A DNA stretch of 64,000 bases from Rhipidocladum racemiflorum (Eukaryota; Streptophyta; Magnoliopsida; Poales; Poaceae), in assembly GCA_036346355.1 (NCBI GenBank), contig CM070570.1, positions 4,348,649 to 4,412,648 on the forward strand. The letters run 5' to 3'. The position numbers and the translations under genes were made by a program. Under the pieces are notes generated by a model that did not search any database, was not told where the DNA came from, and saw only the letters and a program-made list of their open reading frames with translations. This document shows, in pieces, positions 22,716 through 33,600 of the stretch (position 1 is its first letter; each line of letters begins with the position of its first letter).

Positions 22716-25236
22716 ATGGGCGCCGCCGACGCCAACCACGAGGAGGCCAGCCCCCTCCTCCCTCGGGCCGGCGCCGTAGCTACCGAGGAGAAGCTCCCGC
22801 CGGCTCCACCGGCGCCGGAGGCCCCGAGGTGCTGCGCGGACGGGGTGCCCGTCGTCATGGGCGAGCCGCTCGCCGCCCCCGGGGGCGGCGTCCCGCGGGG
22901 GAGCTGGGACTCGGGGCTCCTCTCCTGCATCGGCCGCAACGACGAGTTCTGCAGCAGCGACCTCGAAGTGTGTACGTGCCCCTCGCCCTCAGATCTCTCG
23001 GTTTCGGGTTAGGTTGCCTGCATTTTTCGTTAAGCGTGTGCGTGGTTCCGTGGTCCGGGATCTCAGAGAGGAACATGTGGGTTCGATTGCTTCAATCGAG
23101 CTCGAATTTAACAGAAAGGATTGGTTATTATGAATCTTTTTTGGTAATTTTGGCTATTAGAGGTCCACGAGATGTTAGATTTTAGGTGCACTTCTTGTTC
23201 GATTCTTGGGCGAAATATGGCCGTTTCTAGCTTGCAAATTGCTCCTTCGAACGCGTTACGGCCTTACGGTGTTTGGGAGAGCTCTAGCTCTACCTGATCC
23301 ATTAGATCTGTGGAGCTAGAGCTGTAGGAATACTCGGAACGATTCTCCTCGAAACGTTTCTTCTTTTTTCACACCGTGGCTGAATCACCCTCAACCCCGT
23401 TTCTACTAGAATATGAAACCGTACCAAACGGTTTGCAGAAAGTGATTCTGATTCTACCTGAAATGTTTCTACCAAGAATCTGGAACCGTTTCTGTTTCTA
23501 CTAGAATCTGGAACTGTACCAAACGGGGCTTTAGGTGAGTCATCTTGTTTACATTTTAGAATAAAAATATAAACTTAATTCATTTTATTTTATTCTACAA
23601 GTTTCAGATTCGAGGTGAAGCTAGGATCTAGAGCTCTGCCAAACAGGGCCTAATTTTTGTATGAATCACAGATTAAGCTGATTTCCGCTGACTACGGTGC
23701 ACCCGATGCAAATTTTTAGGAACTTGAGAATTATGGTTGGCTGGCCCAAAGTCGATATTCGTAAATTGGCAGTTCAAATGGTTCTAGACGAGGTTCACGT
23801 CTCACTTCTAATTATGGATCTGTGCAATTGAGGGACGAGCTGAATTTTCTCTTGACAATGCTGTCCTAACTAGCCAACTAATTTACTCCATTCATAGTTG
23901 GATTGATTGTGACCGGCTTGTTTTAATTCTTGTCAAAGCAATGGCATTTTTACCCCCTTCATGTACCTGCCGTTTCTTTTTACCCTGTTCCTTTTAGCTT
24001 TGACTGATCAATCTAAGTTGGACTATAAACATGGATATACAGATACAGCCATGTGATGTTGTATGGGCTGGATTCTCACTATAAATTTTGTGTTTATTAA
24101 TGATTTTTTGATTCAACGAGTCTTTGTACATGGACTGATCCAAGGTTATTTAACACATAAAGAGTTCAAATTACAATGAACTGATGGTATGTTAACTTGC
24201 TGATGGTGTCTTAACTTGCTCAATGAAAAACAGTTGAACCTTATGTCACATATTCTTGGGCCTTCTCGTAGCGTGGATACTTTACAAAATGACAGACTCT
24301 GCATTTTGTCTTGGGAGTAAGATTTAACTTGGGACCCAACGGCCATGCTGTCTGTTGTTTACGCTTTGTAGTTGTGGCCTTGTGGGTGACCCTTGTGCTT
24401 TGAAAATGTGTTGCGGAGGATCTTTTGAGTTTCATCTTTTTTGTTAATTGTAACTTCAACCAAGAACTAACTAAATGGTGCTTGGATGTTCTCAGGTGTT
24501 CTTGGAAGCATAGCACCATGTGTGCTGTATGGTAGTAATGTTGAGAGGCTTGCAGCAGGACCAGGAACTTTTGCAAACAGCTGCTTACCTTACACTGGCC
24601 TCTATATGCTTGGGAACTCTCTCTTTGGGTGGAACAGCCTAACCCCATGGTTCTCATGTTCCACTCGTACAGCTATTCGTCGAAGATACAATCTTGAGGC
24701 AAGTTTTCTCCAGCTGCCCCTGTTCATGATTGTACATGATTCTCTGATTCTGCGGTGAGACGATATCTATTTGTAGTTGACACTCTGATTTCGGAGTTCT
24801 TTTACTTGGTTCTTAGAGTTAGAACTTCTGCTTTGTATGTTTTCGACTTGTCCTTTTTCTAACACTGTTGCAAGCAATATGCTGAAAGAAAGATCTTAGA
24901 CCTAGAACATTTGCTCTATATGTTTTGGACCTGTCCTTTTCTAACGCTTTTGCAAGCAATATACTGACATGGTTGCTTTGCATGCTTGTCTTACAGGGTA
25001 GCTTTGAGGCTTTCGCTAGGCAATGTGGGTGTTGTCGCGGTCTCGTCGAGGATGAGGAGAGGCGTGAGCACTTAGAGGTCGCCTGCGACTTTGCGACTCA
25101 CTACTTATGTCACCCTTGCGCCCTCTGCCAGGAGGGTCGCGAGCTGCGCCGCAGGGTCCTCCACCCTGGCTTCAACGCGCGGTCTGTCTTTGTCATGATG
25201 CCACCCATGGAGCAGAGTATGGGCCGTGGCATGTAG
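22716..25236 (+). CDS. CNR8: PLAC8 family protein, cell number regulator 8-like (232 aa)
   Basis: Exons 22716-22971, 24496-24698 and 24997-25236 give 232 residues. The N-terminus is Pro/Ala-rich. The PLAC8 core follows: GSWDSGLLSCIGRNDEFCSSD, EVCVLGSIAPCVLYGSNVERL, then GTFANSCLPYTGLYMLGNSLFGW, and the Cys-rich C-terminal part with CDFATHYLCHPCALCQEGREL, ending MPPMEQSMGRGM. This corresponds along its whole length to maize CNR8. PLAC8/FW2.2-like proteins are plasma-membrane proteins linked to organ size or metal transport, and the role of this member is not established. The second intron uses a GC donor (GAG|gcaagt). Intron 1 contains nested MITEs. Confidence 0.9.
23269..23652. mobile_element. 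MITE with a second, truncated MITE nested inside
   Basis: The outer copy starts GGTGTTTGGGAGAGCTCTAGC and ends GATCTAGAGCTCTGCCAAACAGGGCC. It resembles the uninterrupted copy at 50560-50757 (shared CATCTTGTTTACATTTTAGAAT). Between about 23331 and 23531 it contains a truncated member of the family seen at 52411-52684 and 62904-63182 (ACTCGGAACG... to ...GTACCAAACGGGGC). All of this lies in CNR8 intron 1. Confidence 0.7.
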
Positions 25237-25925
25237 ACTGCTCCAACTTCTGTCCTGCTCTAGTTGGAAACTTGGAATCGTGCTGTGTGATGTCCTGCCG
25301 CCTTGGTATCTTTTCTGTTCGTCTGTAAATACGAGTTTGTGTGATACGAGCATGTTGTTCAACGGAAACCCCCGCTGGTTGTCTACGAGTTTGTGTTGAA
25401 CATTTGAGCCGTGCCTGGTCACTGTCGACTGCTGTATCCTGTATGGATTCCGAATTACAGTACTCCACTTGTGTGCTTGTTCTCAATCCTCTATCGGCTT
25501 GTCAATGCGACGTGTACTTCAGTGGGCACATTTGACTACTCGCAATTCAATGCCTTTCTTGTTGTTTTGGTGTGGCGAAACATATGTTGGCTTAATCGAT
25601 TTTAATTGTTAAAACGAAAAGCTGAGACATAAATCCCAAGATCCTCATGGTGACTGTGAATTATCTAGAGATCAGTTGCGATCAGTTGGAACATAAACCA
25701 GCGCAATGAAAATGTGAATCGAATATTCGAAAAAGCAAAACCTCGAGTACATGGATGTCCAACGTTGCAGTCCTAGCACCCAATTGGATGAATTCAGCGG
25801 AAGAGGATGCGCAGAAATAGACATCCATGTATACGTGGCAAAACAACACTCTCAAATATTGCCAAAATTTCAGCAGCAAAGAATACAGAATTCGACAACA
25901 TTTGGCTTCAAATGGGGGCATACAT
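25237..25925. other. CNR8 3'UTR and spacer
   Basis: The first 350 bases look like 3'UTR. The rest is AT-rich spacer with no recognised feature. Confidence 0.35.
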
Positions 25926-26227
25926 GGGTCCTGTTTGGATCCATTAGCGGCTAATAGTTCCTAGCTAATATTAGCTAGCTAACTATTAACTAGCTAACTA
26001 TTAGCTAGAGGGTGTTTGGATCCACCAGTTAATATGTGGCTAATAGATGTTTAGGTTAATCAATTGTCCAGAATACTCCTGCTATTGGTGGCAGATGCGA
26101 ATGGTATTTTAGTTAAATGCCACCTATTAGCTGCCCATGTGTCCAGCTAATAGTTAGCTGATCTATTAGCTGGCTGTGTTTAGATCCACTCCAGCTAACT
26201 GTTAGCTGCATGGATCCAAACTGACCC
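25926..26227. mobile_element. MITE, TAGCTAAT-rich, TIR GGGTC..GTTTGGATCC
   Basis: The ends are GGGTCCTGTTTGGATCC and GGATCCAAACTGACCC, imperfect inverted repeats of about 16 bp. The interior is full of short AGCTAATAGTTAGCT palindromes. CATACAT precedes the element and ATACAT follows it, which may be the target duplication, but the right side merges into an ATAC microsatellite. The superfamily cannot be fixed from this copy. Confidence 0.6.
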
Positions 26228-26265
26228 ATACATACATACATACATACATACATACATACATACAT
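26228..26265. repeat. (ATAC)n microsatellite at a MITE border
   Basis: Nine to ten tandem copies of ATAC/CATA start directly at the MITE edge. The same unit occurs once on the other side of the MITE, so the array probably expanded from the target duplication. Confidence 0.8.
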
Positions 26266-26269
26266 GGAA

Positions 26270-26404
26270 TAATTATTATTTGTCACAAAGTTAATATGCA
26301 TTTGATAATTTGCTACGCCATATCTCACATATATTTAGATTAAAAAACCACATATTAATAAAATATAGCATGATAAATTATCAAACGCATATTAACTTTA
26401 TAAT
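26270..26404. mobile_element. Small fold-back MITE-like element
   Basis: CACAAAGTTAATATGCATTTGATAATTTG at the left is mirrored by AAATTATCAAACGCATATTAACTTTATAA at the right, leaving a short AT-rich loop. The ends and TSD are unclear. It directly abuts the Helitron-like terminus at 26408. Confidence 0.55.
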
Positions 26405-26407
26405 AAA

Positions 26408-26436
26408 CTAGTATATTGCCCGTGCTAACGCTACGG
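26408..26436 (-). mobile_element. Helitron-like 3' terminus (hairpin + CTAG)
   Basis: On the minus strand the sequence reads GCCGTAGCGTTAGCACGGGC, a short hairpin with stem CCGT/ACGG plus inner GC/GC, then AATATACTAG followed by T. A short GC hairpin a few bases before a terminal CTAG (CTRR) inserted before T, without inverted repeats or TSD, is the Helitron 3' end signature. This hairpin type is common at grass Helitron ends. The 5' TC end was not located. Confidence 0.65.
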
Positions 26437-26636
26437 CGATATTTGGTAATACAATTCAAATAAGCAAAAGGTGTTATATGTTTTTTGGTAATAAAGTGTA
26501 GTAAGATGTGCACAAAAGAAAGATACAGAGAGTTATTATATCATTGATATTACAACACAAAGCTTAGTTCTGTTATCATTTTCCAAGTGGAATGATATTA
26601 CTAATGTTGATGCTGCACTGAAATAACAGTTCTGTA

Positions 26637-27402
26637 CCTTCTTGAGTATGATAACACCAATAGGTGGACGGGCAATGTGCTTATGAGGATCCGGAAGCTT
26701 GTAGATTGAGCATCTAGTTAAGGCAAATGTCACAACCATTAACCATGAATTAGATTGCCAATAAATCGTATTAACCATATTAGGCAAAAGGGATCAAGCT
26801 TACATCACTTGATTGTCCATAATATCCTCCAGCCCATCCACAGGAGACCTGAAGATAGGAGAGGATGGATCACCACTGCAAAGTGAGATGTAACCATTCA
26901 TTCCTCCACTGCACAAAATATGCAAGGGCAGCTGTGTTAGAGAAATCTGAAATGGTATACCAATATGTAGTCAATCAAGAATCAAGAATAAATGCATGAG
27001 AAACTGTTTCATCTCCATACCGTCAAAGAATGCTCAACTTTCTTAATCTCAGTCAACAACCGAGCTTCATCAATAAAGGGCAGCTTTGCTATCCCCTGTT
27101 AAGTACGAAATTTTAGTTAGCCGTGGAAGATATACGATATATAAATATGCTCTCCTAAGATCAATTTACCTGCCAAGAATACCTCTTCCCATTCATATCT
27201 ACTTCAAAATCTGCATAGTAAATGGGTGAAGAGGGATCAAGCAACAGCTTAGGCTGTCGGAGGATCTGGTAGTAGCCGATTTCATATATATTATAAAAAT
27301 CAGTATACCAGTTTGATAAAAATCAATTATTGGTGAATTTGGATCAGACATCAATCGCTGATACTGTAGAGGGAGTGCATGTGCGCTGAAATGTAATGTA
27401 AC
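26637..27402 (-). pseudogene. XRN-type 5'-3' exoribonuclease fragment (XRN4-like)
   Basis: Minus-strand exon pieces keep the order of a plant XRN gene: HALPLQYQRLMSDPNSPIIDFY (27402-27330), YYADFEVDMNGKRYSWQ (to 27171, GT donor), GIAKLPFIDEARLLTEIKKV (27094-27015), GGMNGYISLCSGDPSSPIF and GLEDIMDNQVM (26920-26815), and YKLPDPHKHIARPPIGVII (26712-26650). A middle exon is deleted, one segment has a damaged duplicate (LLLDPSSPIYYAD), and both gene ends are absent. XRN proteins degrade decapped RNA. Here only an eroded internal segment with introns survives, next to a kinase fragment, as expected of captured DNA. Confidence 0.85.
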
Positions 27403-27599
27403 AACTATTAAAAAAAAAGGTTCCACCACATTAAGGAACTATGATCGAAAAATTGCAATCTTAGCATATTCACCTCACAGCTGGGAAAACCCCCATAAGC
27501 TGATGTAAAGTATCTTTTTGTAAGACTAACTTACATCTGCTAGAGAACGGTGGCTATGCCACAGCTAATTGATTTATATTTTTTGAAACATGAATCATC

Positions 27600-28460
27600 A
27601 CGAAATCTTGATGTCTTTACCTTTCAGGCGCAATGCAACACTTCCATAGACCAGTAGCCTCCCGGTGGCAGTCATGCAGAACCCGTAAAGCCTAAGGAGA
27701 TTTCGGTGCAAAGCCAAGCTGATCATCTCGACTTCAGTCTGAAACTGCGCCTCCCCGCCTGCGGCATTTCCATCTTTCAGCCTCTTGACAGCTACTACAG
27801 TTCCATCCGGGAGCTTCCCCCGGTAAACATTTCCAAAACCACCTTTTCCTAATATGTTCTTACTGCTGAAGTTCTCCGTCGCAGCCTGGAGCTCTCTGAA
27901 CTGGAACCTCTTCACGTTTCCGAGTTGATGTTCTTTATATGTTGGTCTGCAATAGCCAACAAATTCAGTAACTGATGCCACAAGGTTTCGCAAACATGCA
28001 GGCATTGTAAGCTTGGTGAGTAATTTTGGCCTTTCACTTACCATCAACATTGAAAAGAATCTGCCTGTTTTTCCTATGTCTCCACCAGAACAGCAAACCC
28101 GTAACAAGGAAAAGTAAGCTGATGCAGCCAATTGTAGTACCAAACGCAGTTGCGACTTTGTGGCTCTTATTTTTTACTGGGATCGGGGTACCTTTTGATA
28201 AAAGTTGTCGTGAGAACAATTACTATCTACAAGCTTTGTGCTAATTGCACACCAATATAACTCCTAATCGATAACATCTTTGATGACAAATTAACGGGTG
28301 ATCTATACGACATAGATACTGCTATCATTAATAAGCAGATTGGACTAACTGAGCATACCCTGTGTGTTATTCAGGTTGTAGGACATCGGCATTGGTAAAG
28401 TTCCATAACAGTCTTGTTCTGTACCTGCTGTACAGATCAGTGGATTCCATCAACAATGAT
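27600..28460 (-). pseudogene. LRR receptor kinase fragment (NIK/SERK group), truncated
   Basis: Exons on the minus strand: one ending DCYGTLPMPMSYNLNNTQG (28450-28361, before a GT donor), one with the transmembrane segment VATAFGTTIGCISLLFLVTG followed by WWRHRKNRQILFNVDG (28195-28045), and one with GNVKRFQFRELQAATENFSS, the glycine loop GKGGFGNVYRG and the lysine motif VAVKRLKDGN, ending LRLYGFCMTATGRLLVYGSVALRLK (27945-27612). Five residues expected after LLVY are missing. No ectodomain LRR exons and no HRD/DFG exon are present. It therefore cannot encode an active kinase. NIK/SERK kinases act in immune and hormone signalling. This copy is a piece with normal introns retained. Confidence 0.85.
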
Positions 28461-29127
28461 GTTGCAAATAAACCTTTACATAATTCAATATATTTGGCCA
28501 AACAGAGCAAGCTAAATTACCATTGCCATGAGCAGACACCTTCATAATAGTAGTGCATTACCCAACACAGACCTTTAGTATATTTGAGAACCTAAAGAAG
28601 GGTAGAGCACATCAGGAGATAGCAATCCAGTAAAGGGTGTGGTTGTAAGTCCAGGATAGTTTCCATAAAACCAGATTTCTGATCAACTCAACCAGACTTC
28701 AGTGACCTGGCCCTGGTCTAGCAGAGAAACTACATTTTGGTTGAAGCACATCTGACCAGAAATCTATCCTGGACTTACAACCACATATCCACAAGATATA
28801 TACTGAAACTTAAGAGTAAACCTAAGGCTAACAACAAGCTATCACAAAATTTAAAAATAAAATATTTTGGAAAGTTAATAACTCCAAACTTCATATGTTA
28901 CAGTGATTTACCAATCTTACAACAGTCCTAATTCCTAAATCATTATCATACTTCAACAAATATATAAAGGCCTGATACAAGCATGCTGCTTGTTTTGCAT
29001 TTGACCAGAGCAACCGAGCGGTTAGTAGCTAGAATTCAGAAGTAATTGTACATAGCATTGCAGTTTGAAGTTCAGGATGCATATGATTAGAGCAACCAAA
29101 AAGAATCACTGTAAAGAAAATTCCAGA
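28461..29127. other. Spacer within the putative Helitron
   Basis: AT-rich sequence containing an inverted pair: CTATCCTGGACTTACAACCAC at 28763-28783 is the complement of the GTGGTTGTAAGTCCAGGATAG at 28640-28660. The two are about 100 bp apart. No exon was recognised. Confidence 0.4.
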
Positions 29128-29189
29128 CTACATTGTGCCAACAATATTACTGAAGCACATAAAAGAAGAAGTGTTCCAAGTAACCTGAA

Positions 29190-29557
29190 ACTCACCAAAC
29201 CAGCCTTTTGATTCTGCTATTGCCCAGTAACTCTGTGACTCACTCCTCGGTCCTGCATCTTTCCTTGTCTCCCCTCCACTAAACAACAGGAGCGCTCCCT
29301 CATCCCTCACTACAATCTCCACCCCCTCCTTGATATGCGCCAAGAACGTGGCACTTTGACCGGTGCTTCTGATACGGCTCCAAGAACCACGCATCCTCAC
29401 GGTCAATCTTCCCGCAGCTCTCGCTCGTGTGTTTGTGGCCCTTGCGGGGGACCCCGAACTCGAGATCAAAATCTCCTCTAGGGTAGCGGAAGGACTTGGG
29501 GCTCCCCAAACCGAATCCCTGGCTGCTCATTGCGCTCTCAAGAACTCTGTATCTCAC
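29190..29557 (-). pseudogene. Unidentified captured exon
   Basis: Minus-strand coding-like sequence begins MSSQGFGLGSPKSFRYPRGD and continues FDLEFGVPRKG. A frame change near 29400 leads into FLAHIKEGVEIVVRDEGALL and SQSYWAIAESKGWFGEFQ, ending at a GTTACT donor-like site. I do not recognise the protein. It lies upstream of and on the same strand as the kinase and XRN fragments. The GC-rich stretch to about 30250 could be its promoter or 5'UTR. Confidence 0.4.
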
Positions 29558-30655
29558 ACTACATCACGTGAGTACCAAATCAAGATGCTCATCACAGCTA
29601 GGGCGTGTGCTCAGACAAGGCCAGATCCAAATCTTGAACTCAAGAAGATATGGGCGAACAGATTCTATCTGGTACCAAATAAAAAAATCCCCCGAAGAGC
29701 TCAGCCAGCAACCGAATCACACGACGAAACCTGCGAAAACAAGAAATTGGCAGCAATTAGCGAGAATACGTGTCAAATCCACATATTGACAGAAATTGCT
29801 GGATCTGGCGATAAGGATCCCACACTTTTGGGCGCTCCTGGAGCCAAATTGGTGACGAGTTGCGCGAAATGGTGGGTGAATTTGGGGCTTGATCGAACAA
29901 ACCTGTGTTCGGGTGGGTTTTGATGCCGCCGGCTCTTGAGTAGATGTGCGGCATGGACCGGTGTAGCGAAATGGCGGCGAGGGTGGGTGGGCTTCTACAC
30001 CGGTGCAGATTCATACGGCGGGGATCCTCTCCCGCTGCAGAGAGGACCACAGCGGCCACGGGTGTTGCCGGCGACGAAGCGGCTTGGGCGGGCCTTCGGC
30101 GCGGCGCAAGTGCTAGCGAGGAAGCGGCTTCGACGCAGCGCAGGTGGGGGCTTAGGCGCGATTGGGGGCTTAGGCGCAATTAGGGGCGGGGCACACGGGC
30201 GGGGGATTGGGGGCCACACAGGCGATTGGGATGAACCGGATGATTTGGTCCATCAGATTTGATGAAGTGATGTGATAAAACATCTTAGCGCTTGATTATG
30301 AGGAAGGGGGATTTCTGGGTGCACGTGTTAGGGTGAACAAAGAAAATGTATCCTCTGTGGGGGCAGAATAGTGTGTGCATGTAGGAAAGATTTAACTGGT
30401 GAATTATAAAGGGGTAAAGATAAAGATGATCAAGTCTGTTTGCATACGTAGGGTCATGAGATCGATAATTCAGTACCTGGCTGGAATGGACAGACTAACC
30501 GGTGGGCTAGATCACCAGTTGGACCGCAAAACCGAACTATCTCGAACCCGGCCAAATCCAATGCCCCGGCCTTGCCTACACGTTTAGTCCTCCCGACCCG
30601 TTTGATTGCTCCCACCACCAAACCTCGCAGCCGTCGCGCTCCGCCGCCGGAAAAG
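29558..30655. other. Spacer and promoter of importin alpha gene
   Basis: 29760-30230 is GC-rich on the minus strand and resembles a 5'UTR/promoter with a splice acceptor-like TTCGCAG near 29730. 30250-30655 is AT-rich and must contain the importin promoter. No clear TATA box or Helitron 5' end was found. Confidence 0.35.
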
Positions 30656-33600
30656 ATGGCCGAAGGAAACCCCTCCGCCTCGCCGCCCTCCGCTTCGCCG
30701 CATCAGCACCACCGCGACGCCATCAAATCATCAGGTCCGCACCCTACCCAGTACCCCCTCCTCTTTGCTCACCTCGCCGTGGCTTTGGAGTTTCGTCGAA
30801 CACTCGGCGCGCTCGGCGGTGGCGAAAACCCAAACCGCCCCTCGATAAGTAGGCACAGCAGTTGCTTCTTTTGCGGGATTAGGAGCAACGAGCGCCAAGT
30901 GTTCCTGTTTACTTGGAGCCACCTCTCCACCATGGTTCGAGCTGTGTTAGGTCGAGCCGGTTAGAAAGTTAAATAGTAACTGGAGAGTGTCTTATCATGC
31001 CTAACAGCGTTAGTTGGTATAGAACTACTTTAGTGATTATCCAGTAGTGGCCGAAACTCAGCAAATTAGCATGGGATAGCAAACAATTTGACTGACATGC
31101 AGTGAATTGCGGTTGAAACCTAGGCAGAAGTTGAAATGCACTTATGTGCAGCGTAGCTAGCTGCTTAGTGTTTTATCTAAAAGATTATAGGCGTTCAATG
31201 CTATTTATTAGAGAGAACTGTTACTTCAGTTCCATTCTAGTGTCATGTCTGCTGCCACTAGAAAGTGCTGTAAATTTTCTACTGTTTTAAGTGTACGAGT
31301 AAACTTCTTTTGTGATTAACTAGATTTAAGTATACAAGTGCACCTCGTATGTGATTTACCAAACTACCATAACTATTTATCTGATTCAAGCTAGGTTAAT
31401 TCTGTGCCATCATAAGCTAATCATCTGTAGCAAAAAAGGACAACACAAAATACACAGAAAAAATGTATAGATATGCTTCTATGCTTTTCTTTTTAAAGTT
31501 GCACAAATATTAAAGCATGAATGAAAGGTAGATGATGATTACTTACCTTTCGTTTGCTTCAAGATTTGTGCAATTTGTATTAGGAAAAAAAACATATAAG
31601 CACAGCTCAAGAATGTATTATGGTGCATCATACTGGTGGTGTGGGGGGGGGGGGGGATCTCCGCTAGAGGGCTAGTCATTATAGCCTTTAATTAGTTGAA
31701 TGTCTGGTTGTAGTGCACAACTCAGCAGCTAGCCGGAGGCGGGAACAGGCTATCGCAATAGGGAAAGAAAGAAGGGAAGCCTTGATCCGTGCAAAGCGTG
31801 TGTGCCGAGCCCCACTTTCTGGCAGTGATGAGACTGCAATAGAAGAGGGTGATATGGTTATTGATGAGGAGAGAGCAGGTCTTGAAGCAAGAACGGCCCA
31901 AGCTGTTGAAGAATTGAAATCTGCTTTGTCAAGCCAGTATGTGCCCTCTATTTAATTTCCATATGTAATAACATAAGCCATTTTTCTTGAGACATTTTTA
32001 ATAGCTTGAATATTTTAGACCCATCTTTTTTTGGCAATCCATAGGAATCCACTGCCTATAATTAACTGTTTGGTTCGTGATTAGTTTCCTGTATTCCGTT
32101 TACAGGAGATCAAAACTCATCATATAATGTTTGGCTATGGTGCATGGGAAGAATAATTTGCATTATCTCTTACACCTCCCATCTATTGAATCCCAAAAAC
32201 CTATTCTGCCATCGTTATGATTCACAGACATGAACCAAATGGCACCTTAGTTTGTTAGAGATCCTGTTTTATTTACCTGAATTTTAGTTTTATTTTCACT
32301 CGAATATATACATTTATAAGTTGTATGGGGCAGAAGGTTGGCTTCAAACACTTCTAACTTTTAAACTTTTACTACGAGAAAATGATAGCACATATATAAA
32401 GTGCTCAGATTTTGGAGTGTATGCTACAAGCCTACAACCTTTTGATACTTCTTGCTTCTTAGGGGGAAAGGGGCTCAGCAGAAGAAGACAGAGGCGCTTC
32501 GTGCTTTGAGACGGTTGTTGTCACAGTCTGAAGTACCTCCGATTGAAGTAGCAATTAAAGCTGGAGCGGTCCCTCTTTTAGTGCAATATCTGTCCTTTGG
32601 ATCGTCTGATGAACAGGTTGATCATGTTGCATCAATTGTGCCCATAGTTCTAATAAGAAAGATAAAACTGAGTCCAGTTTTCTATTTTACCTGGATAACT
32701 TTCATGCTATTTATTTGCTGTTATAAAGATGGGATGCGTTCATCGCCCGCATTGTATCTGTTTTGCTATACTCATTTGGACATTTTCTCTTATGGAGATT
32801 ATGGATGCTTTTATTGCAGTTGCTAGAGTCAGCTTGGTGCCTTACAAACATAGCAGCTGGGGAACCAGAAGAAACAAAATCCTTGCTGCCCGCATTACCG
32901 CTGCTTATTGCTCACCTTGGTGGTTGGTTTTCTCTCCTTTGTTCTTCAATGTTCATTTTCATTCCCATTAGGAAAATATTAGTCTTAGTCATTTGTAATA
33001 CACATTTCTCAAGAACGATGGGTAGGCAGACATTTCTATGCGGTTCAGCTGGATGTTGTAACTTTTGTTATATTAAAAATGTTAATCGATCTATGTTTGT
33101 TACTTGTTAGAGAAGAGCTCCACACTTGTTGCTGAGCAATGTGCATGGGCCATTGGTAACGTTGCTGGTGAAGGAGCAGAGCTGAGAAGCACATTACTTG
33201 CACAAGGTGTTTTGTGGCCTCTTGCTCGCTTAATGCTTTCAAGCAAGGGTTCTACAGCAAGAACTGCTGCTTGGGCATTGTCAAATCTCATCAAGGTTTA
33301 TATCTCTTGTTCTGATTGTGTGTCTCAAGTTTCTTATGTCACAGTTATCCTTTTACCAAGAGATCTTCTTAGGAATTAGGAGGGCTTAAGCATAAGCTCA
33401 AAGTATTGATAAAGCTTATGTCCTTCCAAGAAGGATACTGATGAAGGGTTTTCTTGAAGTTTAAGCCATATTTTCCCTGAACAAAAGTTTGAGACATATT
33501 TCTATTGAAAAGCTTAAGCCCCTTCCCAAACATTTTATCAAATGCGTAGCTTATGAGGTTTCTCGAAGCTGAAGTGCTGAACCCATCCAACCAAACATAT

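Noticed and set aside
27600..28460. A functional receptor kinase gene
   Set aside because: LRR exons, the HRD/DFG exons and five residues of the kinase domain are missing. Neighbouring exons come from XRN.
29757..30262. GC-rich open frames on both strands near 30 kb as a gene
   Set aside because: No family motif or consistent frame. More likely promoter or 5'UTR-type sequence of the captured fragment or of importin.
30240..31000. Candidate Helitron 5' ends (TCTC... on the minus strand)
   Set aside because: None is preceded by A or carries a convincing TCTCTACTA-like start, so the right boundary of the putative Helitron is left open.
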